A stretch of DNA of 64,000 nt from Blastococcus sp. TF02-8 (lineage in GTDB: Bacteria; Actinomycetota; Actinomycetes; Mycobacteriales; Geodermatophilaceae). A program made the translations under genes and the position numbers. Location of the stretch: assembly GCF_003319175.1 (NCBI RefSeq), contig NZ_QOHK01000002.1:434001-498000 (forward strand). Reading direction: 5' to 3'. The notes below the pieces were generated by a model, which saw nothing but the letters and a program-made list of their open reading frames with translations, was not told where the DNA came from and made no database searches. Positions 34,200 through 44,378 of this stretch are shown piece by piece. Positions within the stretch are counted from its first letter, which is position 1. Each line of letters opens with the position of its first letter.

Positions 34200-35783
34200 G
34201 TGTCCGACGCAGGCACTTCGCTGGCCGCACTGGTCCGCGCGGCCGCCGAGCGCGACCCCGCCGCCCCGGCGGTGGTCGCCGGTGACCAGCGGCTCAGCTG
34301 GGGCGAGCTCGACGCGGCCGTCGACCGGGTCGCGGCCGGCTATGCCGAGCGGGGCATGGCGACCGGCAGCCGTGTCGCGGTCCAGCTCCCCAACGGGCTG
34401 GACTGGCTCCGGGCGGTGCTCGGGGCCCTGCGCGCGGGCCTCACCGTCGTCCCGGTCAACACCGCCTACACCGACCCGGAGCTCGAGTACGTCCTCACCG
34501 ACTCCGGGGCCGAGCTGCTGGTCGCCGTCGCCGAGCGGAGCTCGCTCGCGGGCGTGCCGGTGTGCCCGGGCCCGCCCACGGCGGACGGTCCGGTGCCGGC
34601 GGTGGCCGACGACCCCGCGGCACTGGCCTTCCTCTGCTACACCAGCGGCACGACCGGGCGGCCGCGCGGCGCGATGCTCACCTCGGGCGCGCTGCGGGCG
34701 AACCAGGAGCAGTGCCTGGCGATGACCCCGCCCCCCGTCCGAGGTGACGACCGCGTGCTGCTGGTCCTCCCGCTCTTCCACGTCTACGGGCTGAACGCCG
34801 GCTTCGGGCTGGTCGCCGCGACCGGCGCCTGCGCGGTCCTGGAGGAGACCTTCGACCCCCGGGCGTCCCTGGCGCTGATGGCCGCCGAGCAGGTGACCGC
34901 CGTCCCCGGCGCGCCGCCGATGTACCAGGCGTGGCTGGCCACCGCCGACGCCGCCGGTAGCGACGCCGACCTCCGCCGTGCCTTCGCCGCCGTGCGGGTC
35001 GCCTCGGCCGGTGCGGCGCCACTGCCCGAGGGCGTGTGGCGCGCCATGCGCGACCGGGCCGCGGTCACGGTGTGGGAGGGCTACGGCCTGACCGAGGCCG
35101 CCCCCGTGGTCGCCAGCACCCTGGCGACCGGCCGGGCCAAGCCCGAGTGCATCGGTGGACCGGTGCCGGGGCTGGAGCTCGTCCTCCGGGACACCGCCGC
35201 GGTGGGCGCGGTCACCGTCGACCTGCCCGACGAGGAGACCGGGACGGGGGAGGACGACGGCGGCGACAACGACGAGGGGCCGGGCGAGATCTGGGTGCGG
35301 GGGCCCAACCTGTTCGCCGGCTACTGGCCCGACGGCGCCGACGGTCCCGACGCCGACGGGTGGCTGGGCACCGGTGACCTCGCCTACCGCGACGCCGACG
35401 GCGACCTGCACCTGGTCGACCGCCGCAGCGACCTGATCCTGGTCAGCGGGTTCAACGTCTACCCGGCCGAGGTCGAGCGGGTGCTCGACCAGCACCCCGC
35501 CGTCGTGGAGAGCGCCGTCATCGGGGTGCCCGACCCGCGCACGGGGGCCGCCGTGCGCGCCGTCGTCGTCCTCGCCCCGGGCGAGCGGCTGACCGTCGAG
35601 GAGCTGCAGGCGTACGCCGGGGAGTCCCTGGCCCGGTACAAGGTGCCGACGTCGGTGCACTTCCTCGCCTCGCTGCCGCACTCGCTCACCGGCAAGGTGA
35701 GCCGGGCGCGGCTGCGCGAGCTCGGCCTGACCGGCGCCGACGCCGACGCCGTGGTGCCGGCCGGGAGCCCGGCCGATGGCTGA
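34200..35783 (+). CDS. AMP-dependent acyl-CoA synthetase/ligase
   Basis: A 527-residue ANL-superfamily enzyme. Motifs: ATP loop LCYTSGTTGRPRGAML, GYGLTEAAPVV, WLGTGDLAYRDADGDL, hinge DRRSDLILVSGFNVYP and catalytic Lys in SLTGKVSRARL. It activates a carboxylic acid, probably a fatty acid, to an acyl-CoA. A Glu/Asp/Gly-rich insert (DEETGTGEDDGGDND) interrupts the region before the adenylate-binding core. The GTG at 34200 has AGGAGA upstream; it is divergent from the sigma gene across 200 bp and overlaps the glutaredoxin gene by 8 bp. Confidence 0.88.
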   Translation: MSDAGTSLAALVRAAAERDPAAPAVVAGDQRLSWGELDAAVDRVAAGYAERGMATGSRVAVQLPNGLDWLRAVLGALRAGLTVVPVNTAYTDPELEYVLTDSGAELLVAVAERSSLAGVPVCPGPPTADGPVPAVADDPAALAFLCYTSGTTGRPRGAMLTSGALRANQEQCLAMTPPPVRGDDRVLLVLPLFHVYGLNAGFGLVAATGACAVLEETFDPRASLALMAAEQVTAVPGAPPMYQAWLATADAAGSDADLRRAFAAVRVASAGAAPLPEGVWRAMRDRAAVTVWEGYGLTEAAPVVASTLATGRAKPECIGGPVPGLELVLRDTAAVGAVTVDLPDEETGTGEDDGGDNDEGPGEIWVRGPNLFAGYWPDGADGPDADGWLGTGDLAYRDADGDLHLVDRRSDLILVSGFNVYPAEVERVLDQHPAVVESAVIGVPDPRTGAAVRAVVVLAPGERLTVEELQAYAGESLARYKVPTSVHFLASLPHSLTGKVSRARLRELGLTGADADAVVPAGSPADG

Positions 35784-36021
35784 GCCGCGGCTGCAGCTGC
35801 TCGGCCGGGACGGCTGCCACCTGTGCCTGACGGCCGCCGAGCAGCTCCGGCCGGTCGCCGCCGAGGCCGGGCTGGAGGTGGTCGACGTCGACGTCGACAC
35901 CGACGCGGAGCTCCAGGCGGAGTACGGCGACCGGGTGCCGGTGCTCCTGCTCGACGGCCGCGAGCACTCGTACTTCACGCTCGACGTCCCCCGGCTCCGG
36001 CGAGATCTCGGACTCCGCTGA
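35776..36021 (+). CDS. glutaredoxin-like thiol protein
   Basis: An 81-residue single thioredoxin-fold domain. The redox centre is GCHLCLTAAEQL (CHLC), followed by VDVDVDTDAELQAEYGDRVPVLLLDG with the cis-Pro after VPV. It belongs to the glutaredoxin 2/DUF836-type group common next to rex and hem genes in Actinobacteria. With mycothiol as the main thiol (mshA is present), a mycoredoxin-like role is possible but not shown. Confidence 0.85.
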   Translation: MAEPRLQLLGRDGCHLCLTAAEQLRPVAAEAGLEVVDVDVDTDAELQAEYGDRVPVLLLDGREHSYFTLDVPRLRRDLGLR

Positions 36022-36118
36022 CCCCCTTCCGGGTGGGGCCTGACCTGCGGATACGGTGGTCTCCACCACAACCGGGGGGATCAGCCCTGGTCAGCGGGTC
36101 GTCGCCCGTCCGGCGACT

Positions 36119-36147
36119 TTGTTCCTGCGTTCACAAGCGGTTACCGT
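36119..36147 (+). promoter_or_regulatory. rex promoter with an imperfect Rex-like operator
   Basis: TTGTTC (36119-36124) and TACCGT (36142-36147) are 17 bp apart. The 18-mer 36119-36136 begins TTGT and ends GTTCACAA: its right half is an exact Rex half-site, while the left half departs from it. A site across the -35 and spacer would let Rex repress its own gene. Confidence 0.5.
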
Positions 36148-36245
36148 GGCGGACGCGAGCGCATCCTGCCGCTCGCGTCCCGATGTCGCACATCCCGCGC
36201 CCGGCGCCCGCCGGGCCTCCCGGGTGCGACCGCTGTGGAGAGCCC

Positions 36246-36908
36246 GTGATCCAGCCACGGCCCCGGACCATCCCGGAGGCCACCGTCGCGCGTCTGGCCG
36301 TGTACCTGCGGGTGCTCACCGGTCTCGCCGACGGCGGTCGGACCACCGTGTCCTCCGGTGACCTGGCCTCGGCCGCCGGGGTGAACCCCGCGGGGCTGCG
36401 CAAGGACCTCTCGCACCTGGGCTCCTGCGGTGTCCGCGGCGTCGGCTACGACGTCGTCGCCCTCCGCGAGCGGATCGCCCGCGTGCTCGGCGCCGAGCGG
36501 TCCCGCGCCTGCGTCCTGGTCGGCATCGGCAACCTCGGGACGGCGCTGGCCGACTACGCCGGCTTCGGCAGCCGCGGTTTCCGCTTCGTCGGCCTCTTCG
36601 ACGCCGCACCCGCGCGGGTCGGGCAGCGGATCGGCGGCCTGACCGTGCAGCCGATGGCCGAGCTGGAGTCGACCGTGGCCGAGGCCGAGGTCTCCATCGG
36701 GGTCATCGCGACACCGGCCGAGGTCGCGCAGTCGGTCTGCGACCGGCTGGCGGCGGCCGGGGTGAGGAGCATCTTGAACTTCGCGCCGGTGACCCTCGCG
36801 CCCCCTGAGGGTGTCGACGTCCGCCCGGTCGACCTGTCCGTGGAGCTCCAGGTGCTGGCGTTCCTCGGTCAGCAGCGCACGGCGAGCGCGGCGGAGGTGA
36901 CCGCGTGA
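36246..36908 (+). CDS. rex: redox-sensing transcriptional repressor Rex
   Basis: Rex binds DNA when NAD+ is high and lets go when NADH builds up, so it turns on respiratory genes under reductive stress. The 220-residue protein has a winged helix (RTIPEATVARLAVYLRVL, AAGVNPAGLRKDLSHLGS, GVRGVGYDV) and a Rossmann domain (VLVGIGNLGTALADY) with the C-terminal swap helix (SVELQVLAFLGQQ). GTG 36246 has GGAGAG ahead; an ATG at 36183 would add 21 residues with a CxxC. It overlaps hemA by 4 bp, the Streptomyces rex-hemACD arrangement. Confidence 0.93.
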   Translation: MIQPRPRTIPEATVARLAVYLRVLTGLADGGRTTVSSGDLASAAGVNPAGLRKDLSHLGSCGVRGVGYDVVALRERIARVLGAERSRACVLVGIGNLGTALADYAGFGSRGFRFVGLFDAAPARVGQRIGGLTVQPMAELESTVAEAEVSIGVIATPAEVAQSVCDRLAAAGVRSILNFAPVTLAPPEGVDVRPVDLSVELQVLAFLGQQRTASAAEVTA

Positions 36909-38263
36909 GCCTGCTCGCGGTGGGCGTCAGCCACCAGACCGCCCCCGTGGCGCTGCTCGAGCAGTTCGCCATGACCGCCGATGACCGGGTGAAGGCCCTG
37001 CACGAGCTGGTCGGCAGCGACCACGTCACCGAGGCGCTCGTGCTGGCCACCTGCAACCGCATCGAGGTCTTCGCCGAGGTGGACCGCTTCCACGGGGGCG
37101 TCACCGACGTCGGCCGGGTGCTGGCCCGGCAGGCCGGCGCCACCGTCGAGGAGCTCTCCCCGTACGTGACCGTCCACTACGAGGACCAGGCGGTCGAGCA
37201 CCTGTTCACCGTGGCTGCCGGGCTGGACTCGATGGTCGTCGGGGAGACCCAGGTCCTCGGCCAGCTGCGCGCCGCCTACGCGCTCGCCCGCGAGGAGGGC
37301 ACCGTCGGCCGCGCCCTGCACCCGGTGGCCCAGCGGGCCCTGCGGGTCGGCAAGCGGGTGCACTCCGAGACCGGCATCGACAAGGCCGGCGCCTCGCTGG
37401 TGTCGGTGGCGCTGGACCGCGCCGAAGCGCGGATCGGCAGCCTGGGCGGGCGGCCCGTCCTCGTCGTCGGAGCCGGGTCGATGGGCGCGCTGGCGGCCAC
37501 CACGCTGGCCCGCCGGGGCGCCGACGTCGTGGTCAGCAGCCGCACCGATGCCTCCGCCGAGCGCCTGGCCGAGACCGTCGGTGGCCGTCCGGCACCCCTG
37601 GACCGGCTGGCCGAGGAGCTCGCCGCGGCCGACCTGCTGCTCACCTGCACGGGCGCGACCGGGCTGGTCGTCGGCACCGACGTCGTCACCGCCGCGATGG
37701 CCGCCCGGAGCGGGTCCGAGCGCGCCGGCCGGCCGCTCGTGGTCGTCGACCTCGCGCTGCCCCGTGACGTCGACCCGGGCGTCGCGGCGATCCCCGGCGT
37801 GCACGTGGTCGATCTCGCCCTGCTCCAGGGCGAGCGTGGCGACGGCAGCGGCCCCGTGGCGGCCGACGACATCCGCAGCGCCCGCGCGATGATCGAGGCC
37901 GAGACGGCCCTGCTGCGGGCCGAGCGCCGCGCCGCCGAGGTCGGCCCCACGGTCTCCGCCCTCCGCTCGCAGGCCGCCGAGGTCGTCGACGCCGAGCTGC
38001 TGCGCCTGGCCGGCCGGCTGCCCGACCTGGACACCCGCGCGCGGGCCGAGATCGCCCGAACCGTGCGCCGCGTCGTCGACAAGCTGCTCCACGAGCCGAC
38101 CGTGCGGGTCAAGGAGCTGGCCGCGACGCCCGGGGGCACCGACTACGCCGGCGCGCTGCGCGCCCTCTTCGGTCTGGGCATCGACGCCGACGTGACGCCC
38201 GGCTCCGGCCGCCTGGCCGACGCGGTCACCGTCGACCCCGAGCGCACGGGAGGAGCGGCGTGA
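36905..38263 (+). CDS. hemA: glutamyl-tRNA reductase HemA
   Basis: HemA reduces glutamyl-tRNA(Glu) to glutamate-1-semialdehyde, the first committed step of tetrapyrrole synthesis by the C5 route. The 452-residue protein has [16 protein letters not shown], the nucleophilic Cys in [14 protein letters not shown], the region [15 protein letters not shown], the NADP loop [17 protein letters not shown] and a helical dimer domain. GTG start within a GTGA overlap with rex. Confidence 0.95.
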   Translation: MSLLAVGVSHQTAPVALLEQFAMTADDRVKALHELVGSDHVTEALVLATCNRIEVFAEVDRFHGGVTDVGRVLARQAGATVEELSPYVTVHYEDQAVEHLFTVAAGLDSMVVGETQVLGQLRAAYALAREEGTVGRALHPVAQRALRVGKRVHSETGIDKAGASLVSVALDRAEARIGSLGGRPVLVVGAGSMGALAATTLARRGADVVVSSRTDASAERLAETVGGRPAPLDRLAEELAAADLLLTCTGATGLVVGTDVVTAAMAARSGSERAGRPLVVVDLALPRDVDPGVAAIPGVHVVDLALLQGERGDGSGPVAADDIRSARAMIEAETALLRAERRAAEVGPTVSALRSQAAEVVDAELLRLAGRLPDLDTRARAEIARTVRRVVDKLLHEPTVRVKELAATPGGTDYAGALRALFGLGIDADVTPGSGRLADAVTVDPERTGGAA

Positions 38264-39246
38264 CCGCCACCGATCTCCAGGGCGCGGCCTCGGCCGCCGG
38301 GGTGCCGGGTGCCCCGCTCCGCCTGGGTACCCGGGCCAGCGAGCTCGCCCGCACGCAGTCGCAGACCGTCGCCGACGCGATCACGGCCGCCACGGGCGTC
38401 CCGGTCGAGCTGGTGCTGATCAGCACCGAGGGCGACCGTTCCTCGGCGGCGATCGCCCAGCTCGGCGGCACCGGCGTCTTCGTGGCGGCGATCCGCCGGG
38501 CCCTGCTCGACGGCGAGGTCGACCTCGCCGTGCACAGCTACAAGGACCTGCCGACCGCACCCGAGCCCGGCCTGATCCTCGCCGCCGTCCCGGCCCGCGA
38601 GGACCCGCGCGACGCCCTGGTCGCCCGGGACGGGCTGACCCTCGGCGAGCTGCCGGCGGGCTCGCGCATCGGGACCGGCGCCCCGCGTCGGGTCGCCCAG
38701 CTGCGGGCCCTGGGCCTCGGTCTGGAGGTCGTGCCGATCCGCGGCAACGTCGACACCCGCCTCGGCCGGGTCCCCGGCGCCGGGAACGGCCCCGGCGACC
38801 TCGACGCCGTCGTGCTCGCCCGGGCCGGGCTGAACCGCATCGGCCGGCTGGCGCCGATCACCGAGACCCTCGACCCGCTGCAGGTCCTGCCGGCTCCCGC
38901 CCAGGGCGCTCTGGCCGTGGAGTGCCGCACCAGCGACGCCCGCACCCGGGAGCTGCTCGGCCGGCTCGAGGACGCCCCCACCCGCGCCTGCGTGGTGGCC
39001 GAGCGCGCCACTCTCGCCGCCCTCGAGGCCGGCTGCAGCGCCCCGGTGGCCGCCTACGCCGAGGTGGCCGAGGGCGAGGACGGTCCCGAGCTGTTCCTCC
39101 GCGCCTCGGTGACCGCGATCGACGGCAGCGACGGCGTGCGCGGCTCGGTGACCGGCCCGCTGGCCGACGCCGCCGCGCTCGGCCGGGCGCTGGCCGACGA
39201 CCTGCTCGACCGCGGCGCGGCCGAGCTCATGGCGGTCGGCGGGTGA
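38260..39246 (+). CDS. hemC: porphobilinogen deaminase HemC
   Basis: HemC joins four porphobilinogen units into hydroxymethylbilane. The 328-residue protein has [62 protein letters not shown] and the dipyrromethane-binding Cys in [13 protein letters not shown]. It starts with a GTG overlapping the hemA stop by 4 bp. Confidence 0.95.
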   Translation: MTATDLQGAASAAGVPGAPLRLGTRASELARTQSQTVADAITAATGVPVELVLISTEGDRSSAAIAQLGGTGVFVAAIRRALLDGEVDLAVHSYKDLPTAPEPGLILAAVPAREDPRDALVARDGLTLGELPAGSRIGTGAPRRVAQLRALGLGLEVVPIRGNVDTRLGRVPGAGNGPGDLDAVVLARAGLNRIGRLAPITETLDPLQVLPAPAQGALAVECRTSDARTRELLGRLEDAPTRACVVAERATLAALEAGCSAPVAAYAEVAEGEDGPELFLRASVTAIDGSDGVRGSVTGPLADAAALGRALADDLLDRGAAELMAVGG

Positions 39247-39355
39247 CCGCCCCGTCGCGGTCCCGCCGCGCACCGCACCCCCAGACCCCCGCAACGGCCC
39301 GCACCCGGGCCATGACAGACGCCCGAGTTCCTCGGGCCAGGATCAGGAGCACGCG

Positions 39356-40900
39356 ATGACGCGCTTCCGCAAGACCGCAGGCCAGTCGGGCCGGGTCGTC
39401 TTCGTCGGCGCCGGCCCCGGTGACCCCGGCATGCTGACCGCCCGCGCCACCGCCGCGCTGGCCGAGGCCGCCGTGGTGCTGGTCGACCCCGACGTGGCAG
39501 CACCTCTCCAGGACGCCGTCCGCGAGGCGAACCCGGGCACCGAGCTCACGCCGGTCTCCGGCGAGCCGGCCGACATCGCCAAGGGCGCGGTGGCCGCCGC
39601 CAAGAGCGGCTCGGTCGTGGTCCGGCTGGTGCACGGTGACCCCTACACCTCGGACGAGGCGATCAAGGAGGTGCTGGCCGTGGCCCGCACCTCGGTGCCC
39701 TTCGACATCGTGCCGGGTGTGGCGACCTCGACCGCGGTGCCGGCCTTCGCCGGTGTCGCCATGGGCAGCACGACGCTCACCGCCGACCTGCGCAGCGGCG
39801 CGGACCTCGCCGCGCTGGCCGCCGCGACCGCCGCGACCAGTGGCACCCTCGTGCTGCAGGGCTCCGCCGAGGAGCTGCCCGACGCCGCCGCCCGGCTGAT
39901 CGAGGGTGGGCTGTCCGGCAGCACCCCGGTCGTCGTCACCACCGGCGGTTCCGGCACCGGGCAGAAGAGCGTCGCCGCCAAGCTCGCGGCCGTCGCCGAG
40001 AAGAACGCCGGCCTGGACCCGCTGAGCGGCCCGGTCGTGGCCACCATCGGGTCGGTGGTCGACAAGCGCGCCCGCATGTCGTGGTGGGAGAGCCGGCCGC
40101 TGTTCGGCTGGCGGGTCCTGGTGCCGCGCACCAAGGACCAGGCCGGCGACATGAGCGACCGGCTGCGCGCCTACGGCGCCGTCCCCGTCGAGGTGCCGAC
40201 GATCGCCGTGGAGCCGCCGCGCAGCCCCGCGCAGATGGACCGCGCGATCAAGGGCCTGGTCACCGGCCGCTACGGCTGGATCGTGTTCACCTCCGTCAAC
40301 GCGGTGAAGGCCGTCCGCGAGAAGTTCGCCGAGCTGGGGCTCGACGCCCGCGCGTTCGCCGGCGTCAAGGTCGCCTGCGTGGGCGAGCAGACCGCCCAGT
40401 CGGTCCGCGACTTCGGCATCGTGCCGGAGCTGCTGCCCACCGGTGAGCAGTCCAGCCAGGGCCTGCTGGCCGACTTCCCCGAGTTCGACGACGTGCTGGA
40501 CCCGATCAACCGGGTGCTGCTGCCGCACGCCGACATCGCCACCGAGGTCCTCGCGGCCGGGCTGGTCGAGCGCGGCTGGGAGGTCGACGACGTCACCGCC
40601 TACCGGACCGTCCGGGCGGCCCCGCCGCCGGCGCCGGTGCGCGAGGCGATCAAGGGCGGCGGCTTCGACGCGGTGTGCTTCACCTCGTCGAGCACGGTGC
40701 GCAACCTGGTCGGCATCGCCGGCAAGCCGCACGCCAAGACCGTCGTCGCGGTGATCGGCCCGCAGACCGCGGCCACCGCGCAGGAGTTCGGCCTGCGGGT
40801 GGACGTGCAGCCGGAGACCGCGGCCGTGGCGCCGCTGGTCGACGCGCTGGCGGAGTACGCGCTGTCGCTGCGCGAGGCGGAGGACGGCGAGGGCAAGTGA
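39356..40900 (+). CDS. hemD: fused uroporphyrinogen-III methyltransferase-like / uroporphyrinogen-III synthase
   Basis: A 514-residue fusion. Residues 1-240 are a tetrapyrrole methylase domain (VVFVGAGPGDPGMLTARAT; VVRLVHGDPYTSDEA), residues 250-514 a HemD domain (WRVLVPRTKDQAGDMSDRLRAYGA; WIVFTSVNAVKAV; DAVCFTSSSTVRNLV). The HemD part closes hydroxymethylbilane to uroporphyrinogen III. The methylase part is degenerate, lacking the usual GDPFVFGRG block, so its activity is doubtful. ATG 39356 has AGGAG upstream; 109 bp separate it from hemC. Confidence 0.9.
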   Translation: MTRFRKTAGQSGRVVFVGAGPGDPGMLTARATAALAEAAVVLVDPDVAAPLQDAVREANPGTELTPVSGEPADIAKGAVAAAKSGSVVVRLVHGDPYTSDEAIKEVLAVARTSVPFDIVPGVATSTAVPAFAGVAMGSTTLTADLRSGADLAALAAATAATSGTLVLQGSAEELPDAAARLIEGGLSGSTPVVVTTGGSGTGQKSVAAKLAAVAEKNAGLDPLSGPVVATIGSVVDKRARMSWWESRPLFGWRVLVPRTKDQAGDMSDRLRAYGAVPVEVPTIAVEPPRSPAQMDRAIKGLVTGRYGWIVFTSVNAVKAVREKFAELGLDARAFAGVKVACVGEQTAQSVRDFGIVPELLPTGEQSSQGLLADFPEFDDVLDPINRVLLPHADIATEVLAAGLVERGWEVDDVTAYRTVRAAPPPAPVREAIKGGGFDAVCFTSSSTVRNLVGIAGKPHAKTVVAVIGPQTAATAQEFGLRVDVQPETAAVAPLVDALAEYALSLREAEDGEGK

Positions 40901-41898
40901 CCTCCGCAGGGGGAGCGAACCCGGGCTTCGCGCGCGGGCGTCGGCTGCGGTCGACGCCCGCGCTGCGGCGGCTCACCGCGCAGACCCGGGTGGCCCCGGC
41001 CGACCTGGTGCTGCCGGTCTTCGTCAAGGAGGGCATCGACGCGCCGGTCGCCATCGGCTCGATGCCCGGCGTCGTCCAGCACACCCACGACTCGCTGCGG
41101 AAGGCCGCGCACGAGGCGGCCGAGGCCGGTATCGGCGGGCTGATGCTGTTCGGCATCCCGTCGGAGAAGGACGCAGCGGGGTCGCAGGCCGACGCCGCCG
41201 ACGGCGTGGTCAACGTGGCGCTGCAGAACCTGCGCGCCGACCTCGGCGACGAGCTCGTGCTCATGGCCGACCTGTGCCTGTGCGAGTACACCGACCACGG
41301 CCACTGCGGCGTCGTCACCCCCGCCGGCGTGGTCGACAACGATCCCACGCTGGACCGGTACGCCGCCGTGGCCATCGCGCAGGCCCGGGCCGGCGCCCAC
41401 CTGGTGGCCCCCAGCGGGATGATGGACGGCCAGGTCGCGGCGATCCGCGCCGGCCTGGACAGCGCCGCGTTCACCGAGGTGCCGATCCTCGCCTACGCCG
41501 CCAAGTACGCCTCGGGCTTCTACGGCCCGTTCCGCGAGGCCGCCGAGGGCGCGCCGCAGTTCGGCGACCGCTCGACCTACCAGATGGACCCGCCGAACGC
41601 CGACGAGGCGCTGCGCGAGGTCGCGCAGGACCTCGCCGAGGGCGCGGACGCCGTCATGGTGAAGCCCGCGCTGCCCTACCTCGACATCGTGGCGCGGGTC
41701 GCCGACGCGGTGCAGGTGCCGGTGAGCGCGTACCAGGTCAGCGGCGAGTACGCGATGGTCGAGGCGGCTGCGGCCAACGGCTGGATCGACCGGGAACGCG
41801 CCATCCTGGAGACCCTCACCGCGATCCGGCGGGCCGGGGCCGGCCAGGTGCTCACCTACTGGGCGGTCGAGGCCGCCCGGCTGCTCGCCCGCGGCTGA
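40897..41898 (+). CDS. hemB: delta-aminolevulinic acid dehydratase HemB
   Basis: HemB condenses two 5-aminolevulinates to porphobilinogen. The 333-residue protein has a Cys-rich zinc site (LMADLCLCEYTDHGHCG), Schiff-base lysines in AYAAKYASGFYGPF and DAVMVKPALPYLD, and ESTR-like SGMMDGQVAAIR. GTG 40897 overlaps the hemD stop by 4 bp. It therefore uses the zinc form rather than the Cys-less magnesium-only form. Confidence 0.95.
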   Translation: MTSAGGANPGFARGRRLRSTPALRRLTAQTRVAPADLVLPVFVKEGIDAPVAIGSMPGVVQHTHDSLRKAAHEAAEAGIGGLMLFGIPSEKDAAGSQADAADGVVNVALQNLRADLGDELVLMADLCLCEYTDHGHCGVVTPAGVVDNDPTLDRYAAVAIAQARAGAHLVAPSGMMDGQVAAIRAGLDSAAFTEVPILAYAAKYASGFYGPFREAAEGAPQFGDRSTYQMDPPNADEALREVAQDLAEGADAVMVKPALPYLDIVARVADAVQVPVSAYQVSGEYAMVEAAAANGWIDRERAILETLTAIRRAGAGQVLTYWAVEAARLLARG

Positions 41899-41902
41899 GC
41901 CG

Positions 41903-42373
41903 ATGGCCGCGACCGCGGAGGACTACGTCGAGCCCGGGGGCTCGTGGCGCCCGTTCTGGATCGTCCTCGCGGTCGCGGTGCTCGCCGTCGTGCTCGAGCT
42001 GGTGTTCCCCGGCCCGGATCTCCCGGTCCTGGCGTGGGGGGCCCTGGGGGTGGTGCTCGCCATCGTGGCCACCGGCTGCCTGGCCGGTCGCCGGCTCTGG
42101 ACGGTGCGGGTCGACGGGAGAGGCGGCGAGGGGGCGCTGAGCGTCGGTCGCGAGCGGGTGCCGCTCGCCGACATCGACGCCGACCACCTGGCTGCGGTCG
42201 AGGCGGGCGTCGACGCCGGGGCCCCGGTGCTGGGCGGCGGGTGGACCGTGCCGCAGGGGCGCACCGGGCTGCCGCTGCGCCTCGCCGACGGGCGGACCGT
42301 GCTCGTTCCCACACGGGACCCGGCCGCCCTGCGGACGGCACTGCTCACGGCGAAGGGGACACTGGGACCGTGA
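41903..42373 (+). CDS. small membrane protein resembling DUF3093
   Basis: A 156-residue protein with two N-terminal membrane segments ([18 protein letters not shown] and [15 protein letters not shown]) and a C-terminal soluble domain ending in [16 protein letters not shown], a tail like that of DUF3093 proteins. Function unknown. It starts with an ATG 4 bp after hemB and overlaps hemL by 4 bp, so it is part of the haem operon. Confidence 0.7.
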   Translation: MAATAEDYVEPGGSWRPFWIVLAVAVLAVVLELVFPGPDLPVLAWGALGVVLAIVATGCLAGRRLWTVRVDGRGGEGALSVGRERVPLADIDADHLAAVEAGVDAGAPVLGGGWTVPQGRTGLPLRLADGRTVLVPTRDPAALRTALLTAKGTLGP

Positions 42374-43743
42374 CCTCGCCGGACAGCTCGCCCTTCCCCT
42401 ACGAGGCGCCGGTCTCGGCCGGCCTCTTCGCCCGCGGCCAGGAGATCACCCCCGGTGGTGTCAACTCCCCGGTGCGCGCGTTCCGCGCCGTGGGCGGGAC
42501 GCCACGGTTCATGGTGGAGGCCTCCGGCCCCTGGATCACCGACGCCGACGGCCGCCGCTACGTGGATCTGGTGAGCTCCTGGGGCCCGATGATCCTGGGC
42601 CACGCCCACCCCGCCGTGGTCGACGCCGTCGCCACCGCGGCCCGTCGTGGCCTCTCCTTCGGCGCGCCCACCGAGGGCGAGCTGGACCTCGCCGAGGAGA
42701 TCCGCTCGCGCGTGGCGCCGGTCGAGCGGGTCCGGCTGGTCAACTCCGGGACCGAGGCGGTGCTGTCGGCCGTCAGGCTGGCCCGCGGCGCCACCGGCCG
42801 CCCGCTGGTCGTCAAGTTCGCCGGCAACTACCACGGCCACGTCGACGCGCTGCTCGCCTCGGCGGGCTCCGGCGTCGCCACGCTGGGCCTGCCCGACACC
42901 CCCGGGGTGACCACCGGCGCCGCCGCGGACACGATCGTCCTGCCCTACAACGACGTCGCCGCCGTCGAGGCGGTGTTCGCCGAGAAGGGGGCGCAGATCG
43001 CCTGCGTCATCTCCGAGGCCGCCCCGGGGAACATGGGCGTCGTCCCGCCGCTGGAGGGCTTCAACGCCGAGCTGCGACGGATCACCGCGGCGCACGGCGC
43101 GCTGCTGGTCCTCGACGAGGTCATGACCGGCTTCCGGGTCTCCCGGTCGGGCTGGTACGGGCTGGACCCGGTCGAGGCCGACCTGTTCACCTTCGGCAAG
43201 GTCATGGGTGGCGGGCTGCCCGCCGCGGCGTTCGGCGGCCGGGCCGACCTCATGGACCACCTGGCGCCGAGCGGACCGGTCTACCAGGCGGGCACCCTCT
43301 CGGGGAACCCGGTGGCGGTGGCCGCAGGCCTCACCACGCTGCGCCTGTGCACCGACGAGGTCTACGCGCGGTGCGACGAGACGTCGGCCGTGCTGCGCGG
43401 TGCGGCCAGCGCCGCGTTGTTCGCCGCCGGGGTGCCGCACCGGGTGCAGCAGGCGGGCAACATGTTCTCGATCTTCTTCGTGCCCGACGAGCGGCAGGTG
43501 CGCGACTACGACGACGCCCGCACCCAGGACGTCGCCCGCTACACCGCCTTCTTCCACGCCCTGCTCGCCCGCGGGGTCTACCTGCCGCCGTCGGCCTTCG
43601 AGGCCTGGTTCGTCAACGCCCAGCTGACCGGCGAGGCCCTGGACCGCGTGCTCGAGGCGCTGCCCGCCGCAGCCCGTGCCGCCGCCGCGGTCCCGGGGGA
43701 CGGGCGGCCCGCCGACCAGGACCTCTCCGAGGTGAGCTCGTGA
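42370..43743 (+). CDS. hemL: glutamate-1-semialdehyde 2,1-aminomutase HemL
   Basis: HemL converts glutamate-1-semialdehyde to 5-aminolevulinate, completing the C5 pathway begun by HemA. The 457-residue PLP enzyme has [39 protein letters not shown], the Asp in [13 protein letters not shown], and the PLP Lys in [15 protein letters not shown] 42370 overlaps the upstream stop by 4 bp. The final 25 residues are a loose Ala/Asp-rich tail. Confidence 0.95.
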   Translation: MTSPDSSPFPYEAPVSAGLFARGQEITPGGVNSPVRAFRAVGGTPRFMVEASGPWITDADGRRYVDLVSSWGPMILGHAHPAVVDAVATAARRGLSFGAPTEGELDLAEEIRSRVAPVERVRLVNSGTEAVLSAVRLARGATGRPLVVKFAGNYHGHVDALLASAGSGVATLGLPDTPGVTTGAAADTIVLPYNDVAAVEAVFAEKGAQIACVISEAAPGNMGVVPPLEGFNAELRRITAAHGALLVLDEVMTGFRVSRSGWYGLDPVEADLFTFGKVMGGGLPAAAFGGRADLMDHLAPSGPVYQAGTLSGNPVAVAAGLTTLRLCTDEVYARCDETSAVLRGAASAALFAAGVPHRVQQAGNMFSIFFVPDERQVRDYDDARTQDVARYTAFFHALLARGVYLPPSAFEAWFVNAQLTGEALDRVLEALPAAARAAAAVPGDGRPADQDLSEVSS

Positions 43744-44378
43744 GCGAGCGGACCACCGTGCACCTGCTGCGCCACGGAGAGGTGCACAACCCGGGCAAGG
43801 TGCTCTACGGCCGGCTGCCCGGGTTCCGGCTCTCGTCGGCCGGCGAGGGGATGGCCCGGCGCGCGGCCGCCTGGTTCGACGGGCACGACGTCGTCCACCT
43901 GGTCTCCAGCCCGCTGGAGCGCGCCCGGCAGACCGCTCAGCCGCTCGCGGACGCCACGGGGCTGCGCGTGGGGATCGACGACCGGCTGATCGAGGCCGGC
44001 AACGCCTTCGAGGGCATGGCCGTGGCCGGTGGTGGGGCGGGGGTGTTCGCCGCGCCCCGCAACTGGTGGAAGCTGCGCAACCCCTTCCGGCCGTCGTGGG
44101 GCGAGCCCTACGTGGAGATCGCCGCGCGCATGGTCGCCGCCGTCGAGGCCGCCCGGGACGCCGCCCGCGGGCACGAGGCGGTGCTGGTCAGCCACCAGCT
44201 GCCGATCTGGACCACCCGGCTGCACCTCGAGGGCCGCCGCTTCGCGCACGACCCGCGCCGCCGGGAGTGCGCCCTGGCCAGCGTCACCTCGGTCACCTAC
44301 GACGGCGACCGGCTGCTCGGCGTCACCTACGCGGAGCCCGCGGGCGCCACCGATCCGGACGCGGTGCCGGGCGCATGA
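43740..44378 (+). CDS. histidine phosphatase family protein
   Basis: A 212-residue branch-1 histidine phosphatase: phospho-acceptor [19 protein letters not shown], then [15 protein letters not shown] and the second His in [10 protein letters not shown]. The substrate is unknown. It overlaps hemL and the TlpA-like gene by 4 bp each, linking haem synthesis to cytochrome c biogenesis in one operon, an order common in Actinobacteria. Confidence 0.88.
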   Translation: MSERTTVHLLRHGEVHNPGKVLYGRLPGFRLSSAGEGMARRAAAWFDGHDVVHLVSSPLERARQTAQPLADATGLRVGIDDRLIEAGNAFEGMAVAGGGAGVFAAPRNWWKLRNPFRPSWGEPYVEIAARMVAAVEAARDAARGHEAVLVSHQLPIWTTRLHLEGRRFAHDPRRRECALASVTSVTYDGDRLLGVTYAEPAGATDPDAVPGA

